A DNA stretch of 20,216 nt from positions 1-20,216 of the IMG/VR virus record IMGVR_UViG_3300022200_006318. One strand, 5' to 3'. Position numbers and translations under genes: made by a program. Shown piece after piece: positions 9,269 through 17,377 of the stretch (the stretch's first letter is position 1; the number at the start of each line of letters is the position of its first letter). The notes under the pieces are model-generated. The model worked only from the letters and a program-made list of their open reading frames with translations. It did no database searches and had not been told where the DNA came from. The DNA comes from a virus.

Positions 9269-11440
9269 ATGCCTTCAACAATTAACACAGCTAAAGCAAA
9301 TAATATAATCTTAGAAGATGTACTAGATCTTACTAAAGATATTATTATATCTGGTGAGTTTTCTTTCTTTGGTAGTTTAGTCAATGGAGGTGAAGGCTTT
9401 TGTGTTTTTTTATTAGATGCTAATTCATCTGGTAATGTTGGTAGCCCTGGTTCGGGGTTAGGTTTTGCACCTACTGAAGGTTTAATTGAGTATGAAGGTA
9501 ATGATATATTTCTTGGTACTGATCAATCTTTACTTGGTGTAGCTTTTGATCATGTAGGGGATTTTTCTAGACCATTAGGAGGTCAATATACTTCAGGTAC
9601 AGTTGACACAAGACCTAATTCAATTGGATTAAGATATGGTAATAGCGGTAATAAAAACTTTGATTATATTGACACAAGTGTTAATTTGATCAATTTTGGT
9701 TTAAATTTGTATGAAACTATTGGTTACAAATACCCTTCAGTTACCGCAACTAAAACTAAAACCCCTACAATAACACCTACCAAAACTTTTACCAACACGA
9801 TAAATTCAACTTTAACGTCTACACAAACAAATACAGTAACTAGAACTAAAACTCAATCTAGAACCAACACCCAAACAAGAACACCTACCCAAACATTTAC
9901 CCCATCTAATACAAGTCAAGCTTGTTCAGTAGTAACACCTACACCAACAAGAACAATTTCACCTACTTTATCTCAAACTAAAACATCTACCCCAACAAAC
10001 ACCCCTACTAATAATGCAATTAATCCTATACGTAAAGCATTTAAAGTAAGAATTACTAATTACGGTAAAAAGGTTATTGTATATCTAAGAAACGATGCAT
10101 ATTCTAACTTTATAAAAGTATATGAATATGATAATTTAAATTTAGAAATGCCGTTATCAGGTAAAACTAGAGTAGGTTTATCTTACGCTACCGGGGTTGA
10201 TACATCAGCTTTTCACATTTATAATTTTTCAGTTAATGGTATAGGATATGAAAATCCATTTACCCCTACACCTACTGCTACAAGAGGGTTAACACCAACA
10301 ACTACTTTAACTCCTACATTAACTAATACAATTACAGTATCTTTAACTCGTAATCATACATCCACACCTACTCAATCTAGAACGAATACTATAACCAAAA
10401 CAAATACACAAACCTATACTCAATTTGCCACACCTAGTAGGACAAGAACTAATACAGCTACTCAAACTAGAACTAGTACTCAATCTAGAACAGCTACTCA
10501 ATTTGCTACAAGAACACAAACACCAACCCAGACTAGGACATCAACTCAAACTAGATCTAATACACCTACTCAAACACAAACTCCTACCAATACAAGAACC
10601 CCAACTCAAACTCAATCACCAACCAAAGCTGTATCATCTCCTTTTGTTACTGAAGCAAATGCTACTTACAAATTTGTATTTGAATCAAATTGGGTTCAAG
10701 CTGATAGTGCAGCTGCTGCAGTAAATGTATTAATTAATAATGCTAGATTTGGATTTAATAAAAATAATTCTACAAGTAATCTTCTTAATTTAAGATCTAC
10801 TTCTAATCCAGGAGGTGTTATAAATGATTTTGCTAATACTTACTTTAGAGCATTTTTCTTTAACAGTGATGCTAACACAGGTCAAACTCAAGGTGAATCA
10901 GCTCCTGATGGACAATCAAGTTGGTTAGGTATACCTTTTGTAGAAAATAAACAGCTATCTAGTAACCCTAACACAGATTATAGAAACGGTATATCTTCTA
11001 ATATATATCAAGCATTACAACTTTTAGTTACTACTGGTTCAACATTAAGTGCTACATTGTTAGATATTGATAAGGAAGATAATTCTTTAGACTCTGCTGG
11101 TACTAATTACAATATTTGGGGTATAGACGGTTTATCGTCTGACTATAAAACACCCACGTTTGATTTAAATTCAAGTGATTTGTATGTACCTAATTTTAAC
11201 AATACAGGTAATATTTTATATAATACAGATTATATTGAAGGTACAATTACTAAAGATAACTTTTTATTGACACCTGACAATTACAGATTAATACCTAATG
11301 TTAGGTATATAATTGTTAATAATAATGAGATAGGTATAACATTTAGTTATTGTTCAGAATTAATTTTCTACTCAGATACAGCTAACCAATCTTCTTATTG
11401 GGGAGCAAGATTAACTTTATTTACTAATGCCAGACAATAA
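9269..11440 (+). CDS. Adhesin-like tail protein: L-type-lectin-like domain interrupted by a Thr-rich tract, second Thr-rich tract, C-terminal domain
   Basis: This is a 723-residue protein. Residues 12-152 read like the first half of an L-type (concanavalin-like) lectin sandwich: GEGFCVFLLD (41-50), GSGLGFAP (61-68), LLGVAFDHVGDFS (88-100) and PNSIGLRYG (116-124). Residues 157-250 are a low-complexity T-x-T-x tract. Residues 253-327 resemble the closing half of the same fold: FKVRITNYGKKVIVYLRN, then RVGLSYATG and FHIYNFSVNG. A second tract fills 330-455, and an unrecognised domain of about 265 residues ends the protein. Probable role: receptor or glycan binding at the tail, with flexible or decorated linkers. 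The lectin assignment is by pattern only. The stop overlaps the next ATG by one base (TAATG), indicating coupled translation. Confidence 0.82.
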   Translation: MPSTINTAKANNIILEDVLDLTKDIIISGEFSFFGSLVNGGEGFCVFLLDANSSGNVGSPGSGLGFAPTEGLIEYEGNDIFLGTDQSLLGVAFDHVGDFSRPLGGQYTSGTVDTRPNSIGLRYGNSGNKNFDYIDTSVNLINFGLNLYETIGYKYPSVTATKTKTPTITPTKTFTNTINSTLTSTQTNTVTRTKTQSRTNTQTRTPTQTFTPSNTSQACSVVTPTPTRTISPTLSQTKTSTPTNTPTNNAINPIRKAFKVRITNYGKKVIVYLRNDAYSNFIKVYEYDNLNLEMPLSGKTRVGLSYATGVDTSAFHIYNFSVNGIGYENPFTPTPTATRGLTPTTTLTPTLTNTITVSLTRNHTSTPTQSRTNTITKTNTQTYTQFATPSRTRTNTATQTRTSTQSRTATQFATRTQTPTQTRTSTQTRSNTPTQTQTPTNTRTPTQTQSPTKAVSSPFVTEANATYKFVFESNWVQADSAAAAVNVLINNARFGFNKNNSTSNLLNLRSTSNPGGVINDFANTYFRAFFFNSDANTGQTQGESAPDGQSSWLGIPFVENKQLSSNPNTDYRNGISSNIYQALQLLVTTGSTLSATLLDIDKEDNSLDSAGTNYNIWGIDGLSSDYKTPTFDLNSSDLYVPNFNNTGNILYNTDYIEGTITKDNFLLTPDNYRLIPNVRYIIVNNNEIGITFSYCSELIFYSDTANQSSYWGARLTLFTNARQ
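9737..10018 (+). repeat. Thr-rich T-x-T-x coding repeat, tract 1 (inside the lectin-like domain)
   Basis: About 94 codons in which Thr occupies nearly every second position, alternating with Lys, Arg, Gln, Asn, Pro and Ser. The coding strand is A/C-rich and poor in G. The tract lies between the two halves of the lectin-like fold. Confidence 0.9.
10256..10633 (+). repeat. Thr-rich T-x-T-x coding repeat, tract 2
   Basis: About 126 codons with the same alternation, here dominated by Gln-Thr and Arg-Thr. Nucleotide units of the type ACTCAAACTAGAAC recur imperfectly, so the tract could expand or shrink by slippage. It separates the lectin-like domain from the C-terminal domain. The apparent open frame at 10425-10724 is a shadow of this repeat. 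Confidence 0.9.
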
Positions 11441-13506
11441 TGGAAACGTCAATCTATATAACAAACTCAACAGATTATTCAGTACTTAGTGCTGCTGTAG
11501 CATCTGGCTACTATTTTAAAAACCCTGTAGATTCAAGCAGTGACTATTACACTAACACAGCAGAAAGTGTTACGTTTACTTCTGATACATTTGCTCAATC
11601 ATTTTCAGGTTACGAGTTTAATAGTAATGAATTAGTTTACAAAAGAACAACAACTGTTAATTTGAGCAGTGTCAAATATAGTGAGTATAATACAATTGTA
11701 TATAATTTATCAGGTATCAATGATAGTAATAATACAATTGTAAAAATTGTATTTGAACCATTATCCGGAATATATCAGACTGTAACTTATAATGGTGAGA
11801 GTTTAGAATTTGATAAAGGGTTGCCTTACAAATTTGCTATTGGAGGAAATACTAATAACAACCCTAAAAATATTCTTTACCCGTATGATTATTATCTTAA
11901 AGATGAAGATGGTGAAGAGAAAACATTTACATCTAGATTCTCTGCATATAGGCAAGATGGTTTAGTTGATGAGTATGTAATTGATATTTTAATCGCAAGG
12001 GATAGTGTTTATAATATATCAGATAAAATGAATCTTTTAGATTCACAAACGTTACCTTTATCATCTAAAGACCCTGTTGTAAAGATTGAATTAGAGAATC
12101 CTAATTATGTTAACAATTTTGTTTTAAGAAGATTTGTAACACCAACTCAAACTAGAACCATTACACCATCACAAACTCCAGATGCTACACCTACAAGAAC
12201 ACTTACACCAACATTTACCAGAACAAGATCTCAAACTCCTACAGCAACTAGAACTAGAACTCAAACTAGAACAAGATCACAATCTCCAACCCAAACAAGA
12301 ACAAAAAGTAGAACTTCTACCCCTGGAGCAACACCAACCAGAACAGTTTCTCCTTCCGAATCTAGAGCACCTAGAGTAGCGGTACCTCCTACCCCTCCTC
12401 CATCTAGTCCACCAAAATGTAATAGTAAAGAGGTTTGGATTTTTTATAAAGGTCTTAACAGCAGTATTGACCCAACTACAGTTACCTTGGGTTTAAGATA
12501 TAAAGCTAACAATGTTATTAGTAGCTTTGGTGTACCTTTAGAAAAAGTAACAGGTGAAAATATTGCTAAAGTTAAAATACCTGTAGATTATTCTTTATAT
12601 AACTTACAACCCTTTGTTAACTTTACTAGTGATGACCCTATTATTACAGTTACTAATTGGGTTACATCAGTTGAATGCTCTTCATCACCTGTAGACACTT
12701 TTAATCCACCTGTTATTGAAACCCCTCCACCAGTTGAACCACCCCCGGTATCTAACGTACCTCCTGTTATACCCCCTGTTATACCACCACCTGAACAACC
12801 ACCTATAATTGTACCGCCTGTCGATCCTGTAGTACCAGACGAACCTTTACGAAGTGTTTTCTCGTTTGGTTTCGGTAACGTTGTTGAACCACCTATTGCT
12901 TGTAATATTGCTTTACCTGGGGAAGCTGATCAAATAATTACCGGCGGGGTATGGAATGTAAATATAGATGTTAACTACATTGTATTTGTTTCTTCTTTAG
13001 ATATTACACAACTTAGAAGAAACATTATAAGCCCTGAAGATCACAAAGCTAAATTTATTCTACCCGATGGTGGTACTCATCTTCAAGCAGGCACATTTAG
13101 CCAGAGAGTAAATTATACTACAATTCCTACAGGTACCGTAGCTTTATCTATGGGACCTCCTATACAATTAACAACTCCATCTGTTAGAGATTTATCACCG
13201 TTGATTACTCAGGCTACTTATATAATCTATAAAGTAGACGTTAAAAATGAAATTGATGATTTTGATGATTATTATAGGCCATGGAATGAAGACTTTAATA
13301 ACCCCTGCGAAATTCATAGAGATTGGGATTTAGACATAACAAAAAGAGATTATCCAGACTTTGCAAAATTTGTAACAGAAGAAAATGGGAGATATCCAAT
13401 TGCAAAAGCTCCAAATCATTCTTATATTCAAATACAACCTCTTGTAAGTTATCAACAATGGGAAAAAGATAACTATCCATTCACACATATAGTAACTAGA
13501 AGTTAA
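11440..13506 (+). CDS. Adhesin-like tail protein with Thr-rich tract and two Pro-rich linkers
   Basis: This is a 688-residue protein built as beads on a string. An N-terminal beta-rich region (1-230) is followed by a Thr-rich tract (233-306) of the same type as in the preceding gene. Then come a short Pro-rich linker (311-325), a small domain (about 328-412, starting at CNSKEVWIFYKG), a long Pro-rich linker (422-468, PPV/PPP repeats) and a C-terminal domain (470-688). I recognise no catalytic motif or named fold. The N-terminal region may attach to the tail and the C-terminal domains may be exposed, but that orientation is a guess. Its ATG overlaps the previous stop by one base. The shared tract suggests that the two genes exchange sequence or arose from a common adhesin module. 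Confidence 0.82.
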   Translation: METSIYITNSTDYSVLSAAVASGYYFKNPVDSSSDYYTNTAESVTFTSDTFAQSFSGYEFNSNELVYKRTTTVNLSSVKYSEYNTIVYNLSGINDSNNTIVKIVFEPLSGIYQTVTYNGESLEFDKGLPYKFAIGGNTNNNPKNILYPYDYYLKDEDGEEKTFTSRFSAYRQDGLVDEYVIDILIARDSVYNISDKMNLLDSQTLPLSSKDPVVKIELENPNYVNNFVLRRFVTPTQTRTITPSQTPDATPTRTLTPTFTRTRSQTPTATRTRTQTRTRSQSPTQTRTKSRTSTPGATPTRTVSPSESRAPRVAVPPTPPPSSPPKCNSKEVWIFYKGLNSSIDPTTVTLGLRYKANNVISSFGVPLEKVTGENIAKVKIPVDYSLYNLQPFVNFTSDDPIITVTNWVTSVECSSSPVDTFNPPVIETPPPVEPPPVSNVPPVIPPVIPPPEQPPIIVPPVDPVVPDEPLRSVFSFGFGNVVEPPIACNIALPGEADQIITGGVWNVNIDVNYIVFVSSLDITQLRRNIISPEDHKAKFILPDGGTHLQAGTFSQRVNYTTIPTGTVALSMGPPIQLTTPSVRDLSPLITQATYIIYKVDVKNEIDDFDDYYRPWNEDFNNPCEIHRDWDLDITKRDYPDFAKFVTEENGRYPIAKAPNHSYIQIQPLVSYQQWEKDNYPFTHIVTRS
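12136..12357 (+). repeat. Thr-rich T-x-T-x coding repeat, tract 3
   Basis: About 74 codons of alternating Thr with Arg, Gln, Pro and Ser, Arg being more frequent than in the other tracts. Short nucleotide strings such as ACTCAAACTAGAAC are shared with tract 2, about 1.6 kb upstream, so recombination between the tracts is possible. Confidence 0.88.
12703..12843 (+). repeat. Pro-rich coding repeat (PPV/PPP)
   Basis: About 47 codons of Pro-Val-Ile-Glu repeats form a likely stiff linker between the small middle domain and the C-terminal domain of the second adhesin-like protein. Confidence 0.75.
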
Positions 13507-13507
13507 A

Positions 13508-13648
13508 ATGAACGACGATAAGACTAAAATATCAGAAGAAGAAAAGAAGCAACAGATAGAAAAAATGTGGTCTGATTATGAAAAGAAAGATCAATTTGTA
13601 GATGATCCTTTTTACTTCACTAACCCAGACGAAGACTATTACGATTGA
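13508..13648 (+). CDS. Small acidic protein, 46 residues, last gene of the structural operon
   Basis: An ATG 1 nt after the previous stop opens a 46-codon frame ending in TGA at 13646. The product (MNDDKTKISEEEKKQQIEKM..., ending NPDEDYYD) is highly charged, with a helix-prone N-terminal half and an acidic aromatic C-terminus. The tight 1-nt spacing matches the spacing between other genes of this operon, which is the main support. The function is unknown. Confidence 0.6.
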   Translation: MNDDKTKISEEEKKQQIEKMWSDYEKKDQFVDDPFYFTNPDEDYYD

Positions 13649-13660
13649 TTTATACAGCTC

Positions 13661-13682
13661 ATATATAAATTATCTTATATAT
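13661..13682 (+). promoter_or_regulatory. Inverted repeat ATATATAA-N6-TTATATAT over the late promoter and start codon
   Basis: There are perfect 8-bp arms at 13661-13668 and 13675-13682. The repeat covers the late octamer TATAAATT (13664-13671) and the first two bases of the ATG at 13681. It is very AT-rich, so chance is not excluded. Confidence 0.4.
13664..13671 (+). promoter_or_regulatory. Late-type octamer TATAAATT
   Basis: It matches 7 of 8 bases of TATAAATA. By T4 geometry +1 is about 13677, giving a 4-nt leader before the ATG at 13681. It lies in the 32-bp gap between the structural operon and the next gene group. Confidence 0.5.
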
Positions 13683-13953
13683 GAGACAAGTTTTTTCCTT
13701 AGAATTAATTCGTAATTTACATCTAGCCAGGTATGTATATTTCAATGAAGAATTTCAAGAAGTGTACGCCTGGTTTAATGGTCCTCAAATTAAGATATTC
13801 GATTTTACTGGAGATGAAGTAGGACATACTACTATCATTAATGAACAAACAAAGTCAGAATATAAACAAAACGATGATATTGAATACAGAGATGTAACCA
13901 CATCTATTGATAGTATCGTACGACAGCTTTACGTCGAATCGGAAAATGAGTAA
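13681..13953 (+). CDS. Hypothetical protein, 90 residues
   Basis: I recognise no family. The protein is soluble, with alternating hydrophobic and charged residues (MRQVFSLELIRNLHLARYVYFNEEFQEVYAWFNG...) followed by a probable two-strand region (QIKIFDFTGDEVG) and an acidic C-terminal helix. The ATG follows a TATAAATT octamer. Its end overlaps the next gene by 8 bp (ATG at 13946, TAA at 13951), so the two are probably translated together. Confidence 0.75.
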   Translation: MRQVFSLELIRNLHLARYVYFNEEFQEVYAWFNGPQIKIFDFTGDEVGHTTIINEQTKSEYKQNDDIEYRDVTTSIDSIVRQLYVESENE

Positions 13954-14173
13954 ATTCGAAAATGATTTAGCAGAGGTACTTGAAACATTAATAGAACTCG
14001 ACGATATAGAAGAAATCGAAAAGGGTTTTTCATTATTTTGTTACAACAATCACCTTATGCCAGGTTCAGATGAATATGAATTAGTATTTAGTTACCTGTC
14101 AATGGCATTAAATGCTAAAATGAATGCTTCAATTATAACTAAACTTAGAGTATTATTAGACGAATATGAGTGA
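13946..14173 (+). CDS. Hypothetical acidic helical protein, 75 residues
   Basis: The ATG at 13946 (MSKFENDLAEVL...) is preferred over an upstream TTG at 13907. It gives the compact ATGAGTAA overlap with the preceding gene and avoids a 39-nt overlap. The product is mostly helical and acidic (LAEVLETLIELDDIEEIEKG) and its C-terminal helix ends in LLDEYE. It overlaps the next gene by 8 bp (ATGAGTGA). No family recognised; a small helical adaptor or chaperone-like role is conceivable but unsupported. Confidence 0.7.
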   Translation: MSKFENDLAEVLETLIELDDIEEIEKGFSLFCYNNHLMPGSDEYELVFSYLSMALNAKMNASIITKLRVLLDEYE

Positions 14174-14816
14174 TCAATTAAAGATAGGAGTTAAACAACT
14201 TAATAACGCAGCAGCTGAATGGGGTGATGGTAATTTTTGTTCTATTACTTCATGGCATAATGAAGAAGGAGCTGATATAACCTTTCATAATATACCTTCT
14301 ATATCTGTAGATAGTACACAATTATATGCATTACTTGCAGTGCTTAACAATTACATAATGGTAAATAATATTAAGCCTTCTGGTTTATCATTTATGCCAA
14401 TGCAGCCTGCTCCTGCACCTACCCCTCCTCCTGCACCAGAGCAACACAAATCAGAACCAGCACCCGAACCATTACCTATTAGTCTTGAAACTATGCCGGT
14501 TGAACAACCGCCAGAGACTAAAGATGAATTCTCAGGTATCATTCCAAATGAGGATATTCTTAATAAAAAGAAGACAATTAGGATTGCTAGTTTAGAAAAA
14601 CTTATTAATGAAATTTTAAGCTTTGGTGAATATCTTGATAAGGAATGTGAAGCATTATATCCTATAGTACTAGAGCACGAGTCTAGTAGAGATTCAGATG
14701 AAACATCACAAAAAGTTCAAGCAGAGTTAGAAAGACGACTTGATCTTATTAATTTCGTTCGTACACTATTTAAAAAACAAATTGAATCAAAACTCATTTA
14801 TGAAGACGTCAATTAA
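14166..14816 (+). CDS. Hypothetical protein with Ala/Pro-rich linker, 216 residues
   Basis: Three parts are visible: an N-terminal domain (1-76, LKIGVKQLNNAAAEWGDGNFCSI...), a Pro/Ala/Glu-rich linker (about 78-118, PAPAPTPPPAPE and following), and a charged helical C-terminal domain (about 130-216) with coiled-coil potential. No named family was recognised. It starts in an ATGAGTGA overlap with the gene before it, and its end overlaps the glycosyltransferase start by 17 bp, so all four genes from 13681 to 15648 form one unit. Confidence 0.75.
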   Translation: MSDQLKIGVKQLNNAAAEWGDGNFCSITSWHNEEGADITFHNIPSISVDSTQLYALLAVLNNYIMVNNIKPSGLSFMPMQPAPAPTPPPAPEQHKSEPAPEPLPISLETMPVEQPPETKDEFSGIIPNEDILNKKKTIRIASLEKLINEILSFGEYLDKECEALYPIVLEHESSRDSDETSQKVQAELERRLDLINFVRTLFKKQIESKLIYEDVN

Positions 14817-15648
14817 AGCTTTATTCGCAACGGTAGCTGTCGGTGAAAAGTATAGTAAATTGTGCCATGACAGCATTAAAACGTTCGATAAATGTGGGTA
14901 TGACAGTGAGGACGAACTTGTTATCATAACAGATCACGTTGATCTATTCAAAGATGTAAATTGTAAAATAAAACTCACTGTCATGCCTTATTACCTACCT
15001 CAAGGTTGGCCTGTAGTAGATAAAGATAACTTTAGACAAAATACTATTGTTAAACATCTCTTATTGATAGATGCTTTAAAGAGAGATACGACTCATAATC
15101 TATTTGTATGGTATGATAGTGATACATTTCCTTGCGTTAAAAGAGAAATGTTAGAAAAATATACATCTCACCCTGCAGGTATATATTATAAAGATTGTCA
15201 TAAGTTTAACAATGAGGAAGAGATTATTGAGCATCATTTATGGCAAAGAGGGGAACGTTACTATAAAGATGGGTTACGGTTTGTAGGTGATGTTTTAAAG
15301 TCGCCTCAAATTAATTTAGCTAAATGTGAAGATAATAATCTAGCCTTTCCTGTAGAGACTTGCATTGTTATAAATAGAGATTTAGATGATATAGAGTATA
15401 AAGCTAAAGAAAATAAATTCTATGTAGTTACTCATAACTTAGTTAAGTATTGTTTAATTAATTATCTTGATGACAATTATGGAGAGTCATTTGAGTTAAG
15501 TTTGACAATTGGTAATAGTTTTGGTGAAGTAAAACAAGCTCCAGTCATACCAACCTTCTGTGACTTTCATACATCACCAAGTAGAAATTTTGAACAAGAT
15601 AGAGAGTTCTATAAAGACATGCCAATGTTTAAAGAGTATCTAGCCTAA
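14800..15648 (+). CDS. Putative GT-A-fold glycosyltransferase
   Basis: This is a 282-residue protein from the ATG at 14800 (MKTSIKALFATVAVGEKYSK...). The longer frame from 14740 would overlap the previous gene by 77 bp and is rejected. Features of a GT-A enzyme are an N-terminal strand with FATVAVGEKYS (9-19, nucleotide-sugar side), an LVIITDH strand (40-46), and FVWYDSDTFP (102-111), in which DSD at 106-108 fits the metal-binding DxD. No signal peptide and no membrane segment are present, so it acts in the cytoplasm. Acceptor and donor are not predictable. It is convergent with, and overlaps by 4 bp, the carbamoyltransferase gene, which suggests joint action on one glycan. A non-enzymatic or diverged GT is possible. 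Confidence 0.7.
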   Translation: MKTSIKALFATVAVGEKYSKLCHDSIKTFDKCGYDSEDELVIITDHVDLFKDVNCKIKLTVMPYYLPQGWPVVDKDNFRQNTIVKHLLLIDALKRDTTHNLFVWYDSDTFPCVKREMLEKYTSHPAGIYYKDCHKFNNEEEIIEHHLWQRGERYYKDGLRFVGDVLKSPQINLAKCEDNNLAFPVETCIVINRDLDDIEYKAKENKFYVVTHNLVKYCLINYLDDNYGESFELSLTIGNSFGEVKQAPVIPTFCDFHTSPSRNFEQDREFYKDMPMFKEYLA

Positions 15649-17372
15649 CGCTTTTCAAACAAAGTAATATCTTCGAGATATTTAGACTTAATAATAAGAC
15701 CATTCATATCTTCTTTATCTAATATCTCGAATGCATCTTTATATGTATTAAGAATAGGTTTACCTGCTACATTAAACGATGTATTTAACAATACGGGTAT
15801 ATGTCCTTGATTAGATACTTCAGTTAAAAGATCATACATTAACTCATTTTGTTCTCTTGTTACTGTTTGTATTCTAGCTGTACCGTCTTCATGAGATATA
15901 CTAGCTAAATCATCTCTATATTCTTCTCTAACAAAAGCAGCAAAGTTCATATGCCTACTCTCACCTTCCCAATCAAAGTAAGTCGATACATCTTCTAGTC
16001 TAACTATAGGAGCAAAAGGTCTGAAGTACTCTCTATGCTTAACTCTGTTGTTAAGTATATCTTTCATACCTTTCTTAGGCGAACAAATGATTGATCTATT
16101 ACCTAATGCTCTAGGTCCATGCTCAGCTCTTCCTTGAACCACACCATAGATACTATTTTGATTAAACATCTTATTAACTACATAAGATATATCTAACGGG
16201 GTATTATTTCTAAGCATGTAGTAAAAGATATTATTATCATCATATACTTCTTCACCAGCATATGTTAAATCAAAAGATATCATTGGTCTTAAATGATCTA
16301 ATACTAGCCCTGTACTTAACCCACAATCAGATGAATTAGGAGCAACATAAACATCTTTACCGATAACTTCTTTAACATACTTTCTTACTTTGTTATTGTA
16401 TAAAATGTTCATAGCACACCCCCCAGTTAAGCATACATTAGTTTTATATTCATCGATTAAAGGTTTAATCTCAGCAAAGTGTAACTCTTCAAACACATAT
16501 TGACTAGTTGCAATTAGATCTTTTGCTACCACACCTTTTAACCTCTTGTTAGGGTCAGGTTCGTTATCATCTCCATAAGCAAAGCTTACATTTATTTTCT
16601 TACCTAACTCTTCCATGAAAAGTTTAGCATCATTTTCAACACAATACCACCCTGCTCTATTCCATCTCTTGTAATAATCTTTTAATGGTTCAATCCAATC
16701 TTCTCTTACACTACCATAAGAGCAATAACCCATAAGCTTACCTGCATATGTTAAACAAGCTTTGCCATAATCTTTTATAAAGGTTATATCATCAATAAAG
16801 TACCCTAGATAGAAATACGGATTACCATAATCATTGAAATTAAACATTACAGTTTTAACATGATTTTCTTTAGGTTGAAGTTTATCAAAATAATACCCTA
16901 TGTTCCATCCATCATCACCTCCACCGTCAAAAGAAAATACTAATGCTTTATTAAATGAACTTTGATAGAATGTACCTGCAGCGTGTGATTTATGATGATA
17001 AGCAGCCCATCCATTACCACTAGTCATCTCTGTATCTGAATTAACCTCAATAGTATTATAATCTTTATCAATCCTTATTTGGTTATGTTCAGTTAGTTCA
17101 GTATTGAACAAAGGACCAATTTGTTTGTTACTCCAATCAGAGTTAATAGTTCTAATTAAATCAATCTTATCTATTCCATATTTTTCTTTTATGTAATGTT
17201 TGATTAATTTAGTCATATAATCTCCTCCCATCATGGTACAGAAATTACACCAGGCTAAGTTCTTATAATTGAAAAGCCTCTCTAGTTCTATTGCAATAAA
17301 TTCCCCTTTATTATATATTGTGATGCCAGCGTTATGGCCACCAGATATACCTACTATAACTTTATCATGCAC
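15645..17372 (-). CDS. NodU/TobZ-family O-carbamoyltransferase
   Basis: At 575 residues this is full length for the family (TobZ about 570). Motifs are an N-terminal GISGGHNAGITIYNKGEFIAI (from 8), HHKSHAAG at 126-133 with the family's conserved histidines, FSFDGGGDDG (147-156), LTGGCAMN (315-322), GRAEHGPRALGNRSI (414-428) and LLNTSFNVAGKPI (528-540). The last two belong to the YrdC-like C-terminal part. The family transfers a carbamoyl group from carbamoyl phosphate, through carbamoyl-adenylate, to a hydroxyl, usually on a sugar. The start is GTG at 17372-17370; the nearby ATGs are out of frame. A GATAAGTA octamer lies 13 nt before it. With the neighbouring glycosyltransferase it probably modifies a phage or host glycan. 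Confidence 0.93.
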   Translation of the reverse strand: MHDKVIVGISGGHNAGITIYNKGEFIAIELERLFNYKNLAWCNFCTMMGGDYMTKLIKHYIKEKYGIDKIDLIRTINSDWSNKQIGPLFNTELTEHNQIRIDKDYNTIEVNSDTEMTSGNGWAAYHHKSHAAGTFYQSSFNKALVFSFDGGGDDGWNIGYYFDKLQPKENHVKTVMFNFNDYGNPYFYLGYFIDDITFIKDYGKACLTYAGKLMGYCSYGSVREDWIEPLKDYYKRWNRAGWYCVENDAKLFMEELGKKINVSFAYGDDNEPDPNKRLKGVVAKDLIATSQYVFEELHFAEIKPLIDEYKTNVCLTGGCAMNILYNNKVRKYVKEVIGKDVYVAPNSSDCGLSTGLVLDHLRPMISFDLTYAGEEVYDDNNIFYYMLRNNTPLDISYVVNKMFNQNSIYGVVQGRAEHGPRALGNRSIICSPKKGMKDILNNRVKHREYFRPFAPIVRLEDVSTYFDWEGESRHMNFAAFVREEYRDDLASISHEDGTARIQTVTREQNELMYDLLTEVSNQGHIPVLLNTSFNVAGKPILNTYKDAFEILDKEDMNGLIIKSKYLEDITLFEKR

Positions 17373-17377
17373 ATATA

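Noticed and set aside
10425-10724. 99-codon frame inside the Thr-rich tract, and the similar 12182-12379 frame
   Set aside because: Low-complexity A/C-rich repeats stay open in several frames; the products are Leu/Gln-rich shadows of the Thr tracts and lack a start context.
9737-12357. Thr-rich repeat region as a CRISPR array or integrated tandem-repeat element
   Set aside because: Repeats are short, imperfect and in frame within long coding sequences, with no spacer structure.
14351-14542. 63-codon minus-strand Gly/Ala-rich frame
   Set aside because: It is the reverse-strand reading of the Pro/Ala-rich linker in the 216-residue gene, with no promoter or independent support.
14740-14799. 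Upstream extension of the glycosyltransferase by 20 residues
   Set aside because: It would overlap the preceding gene by 77 bp, and the ATG at 14800 gives the expected N-terminal GT-A strand right at the start.
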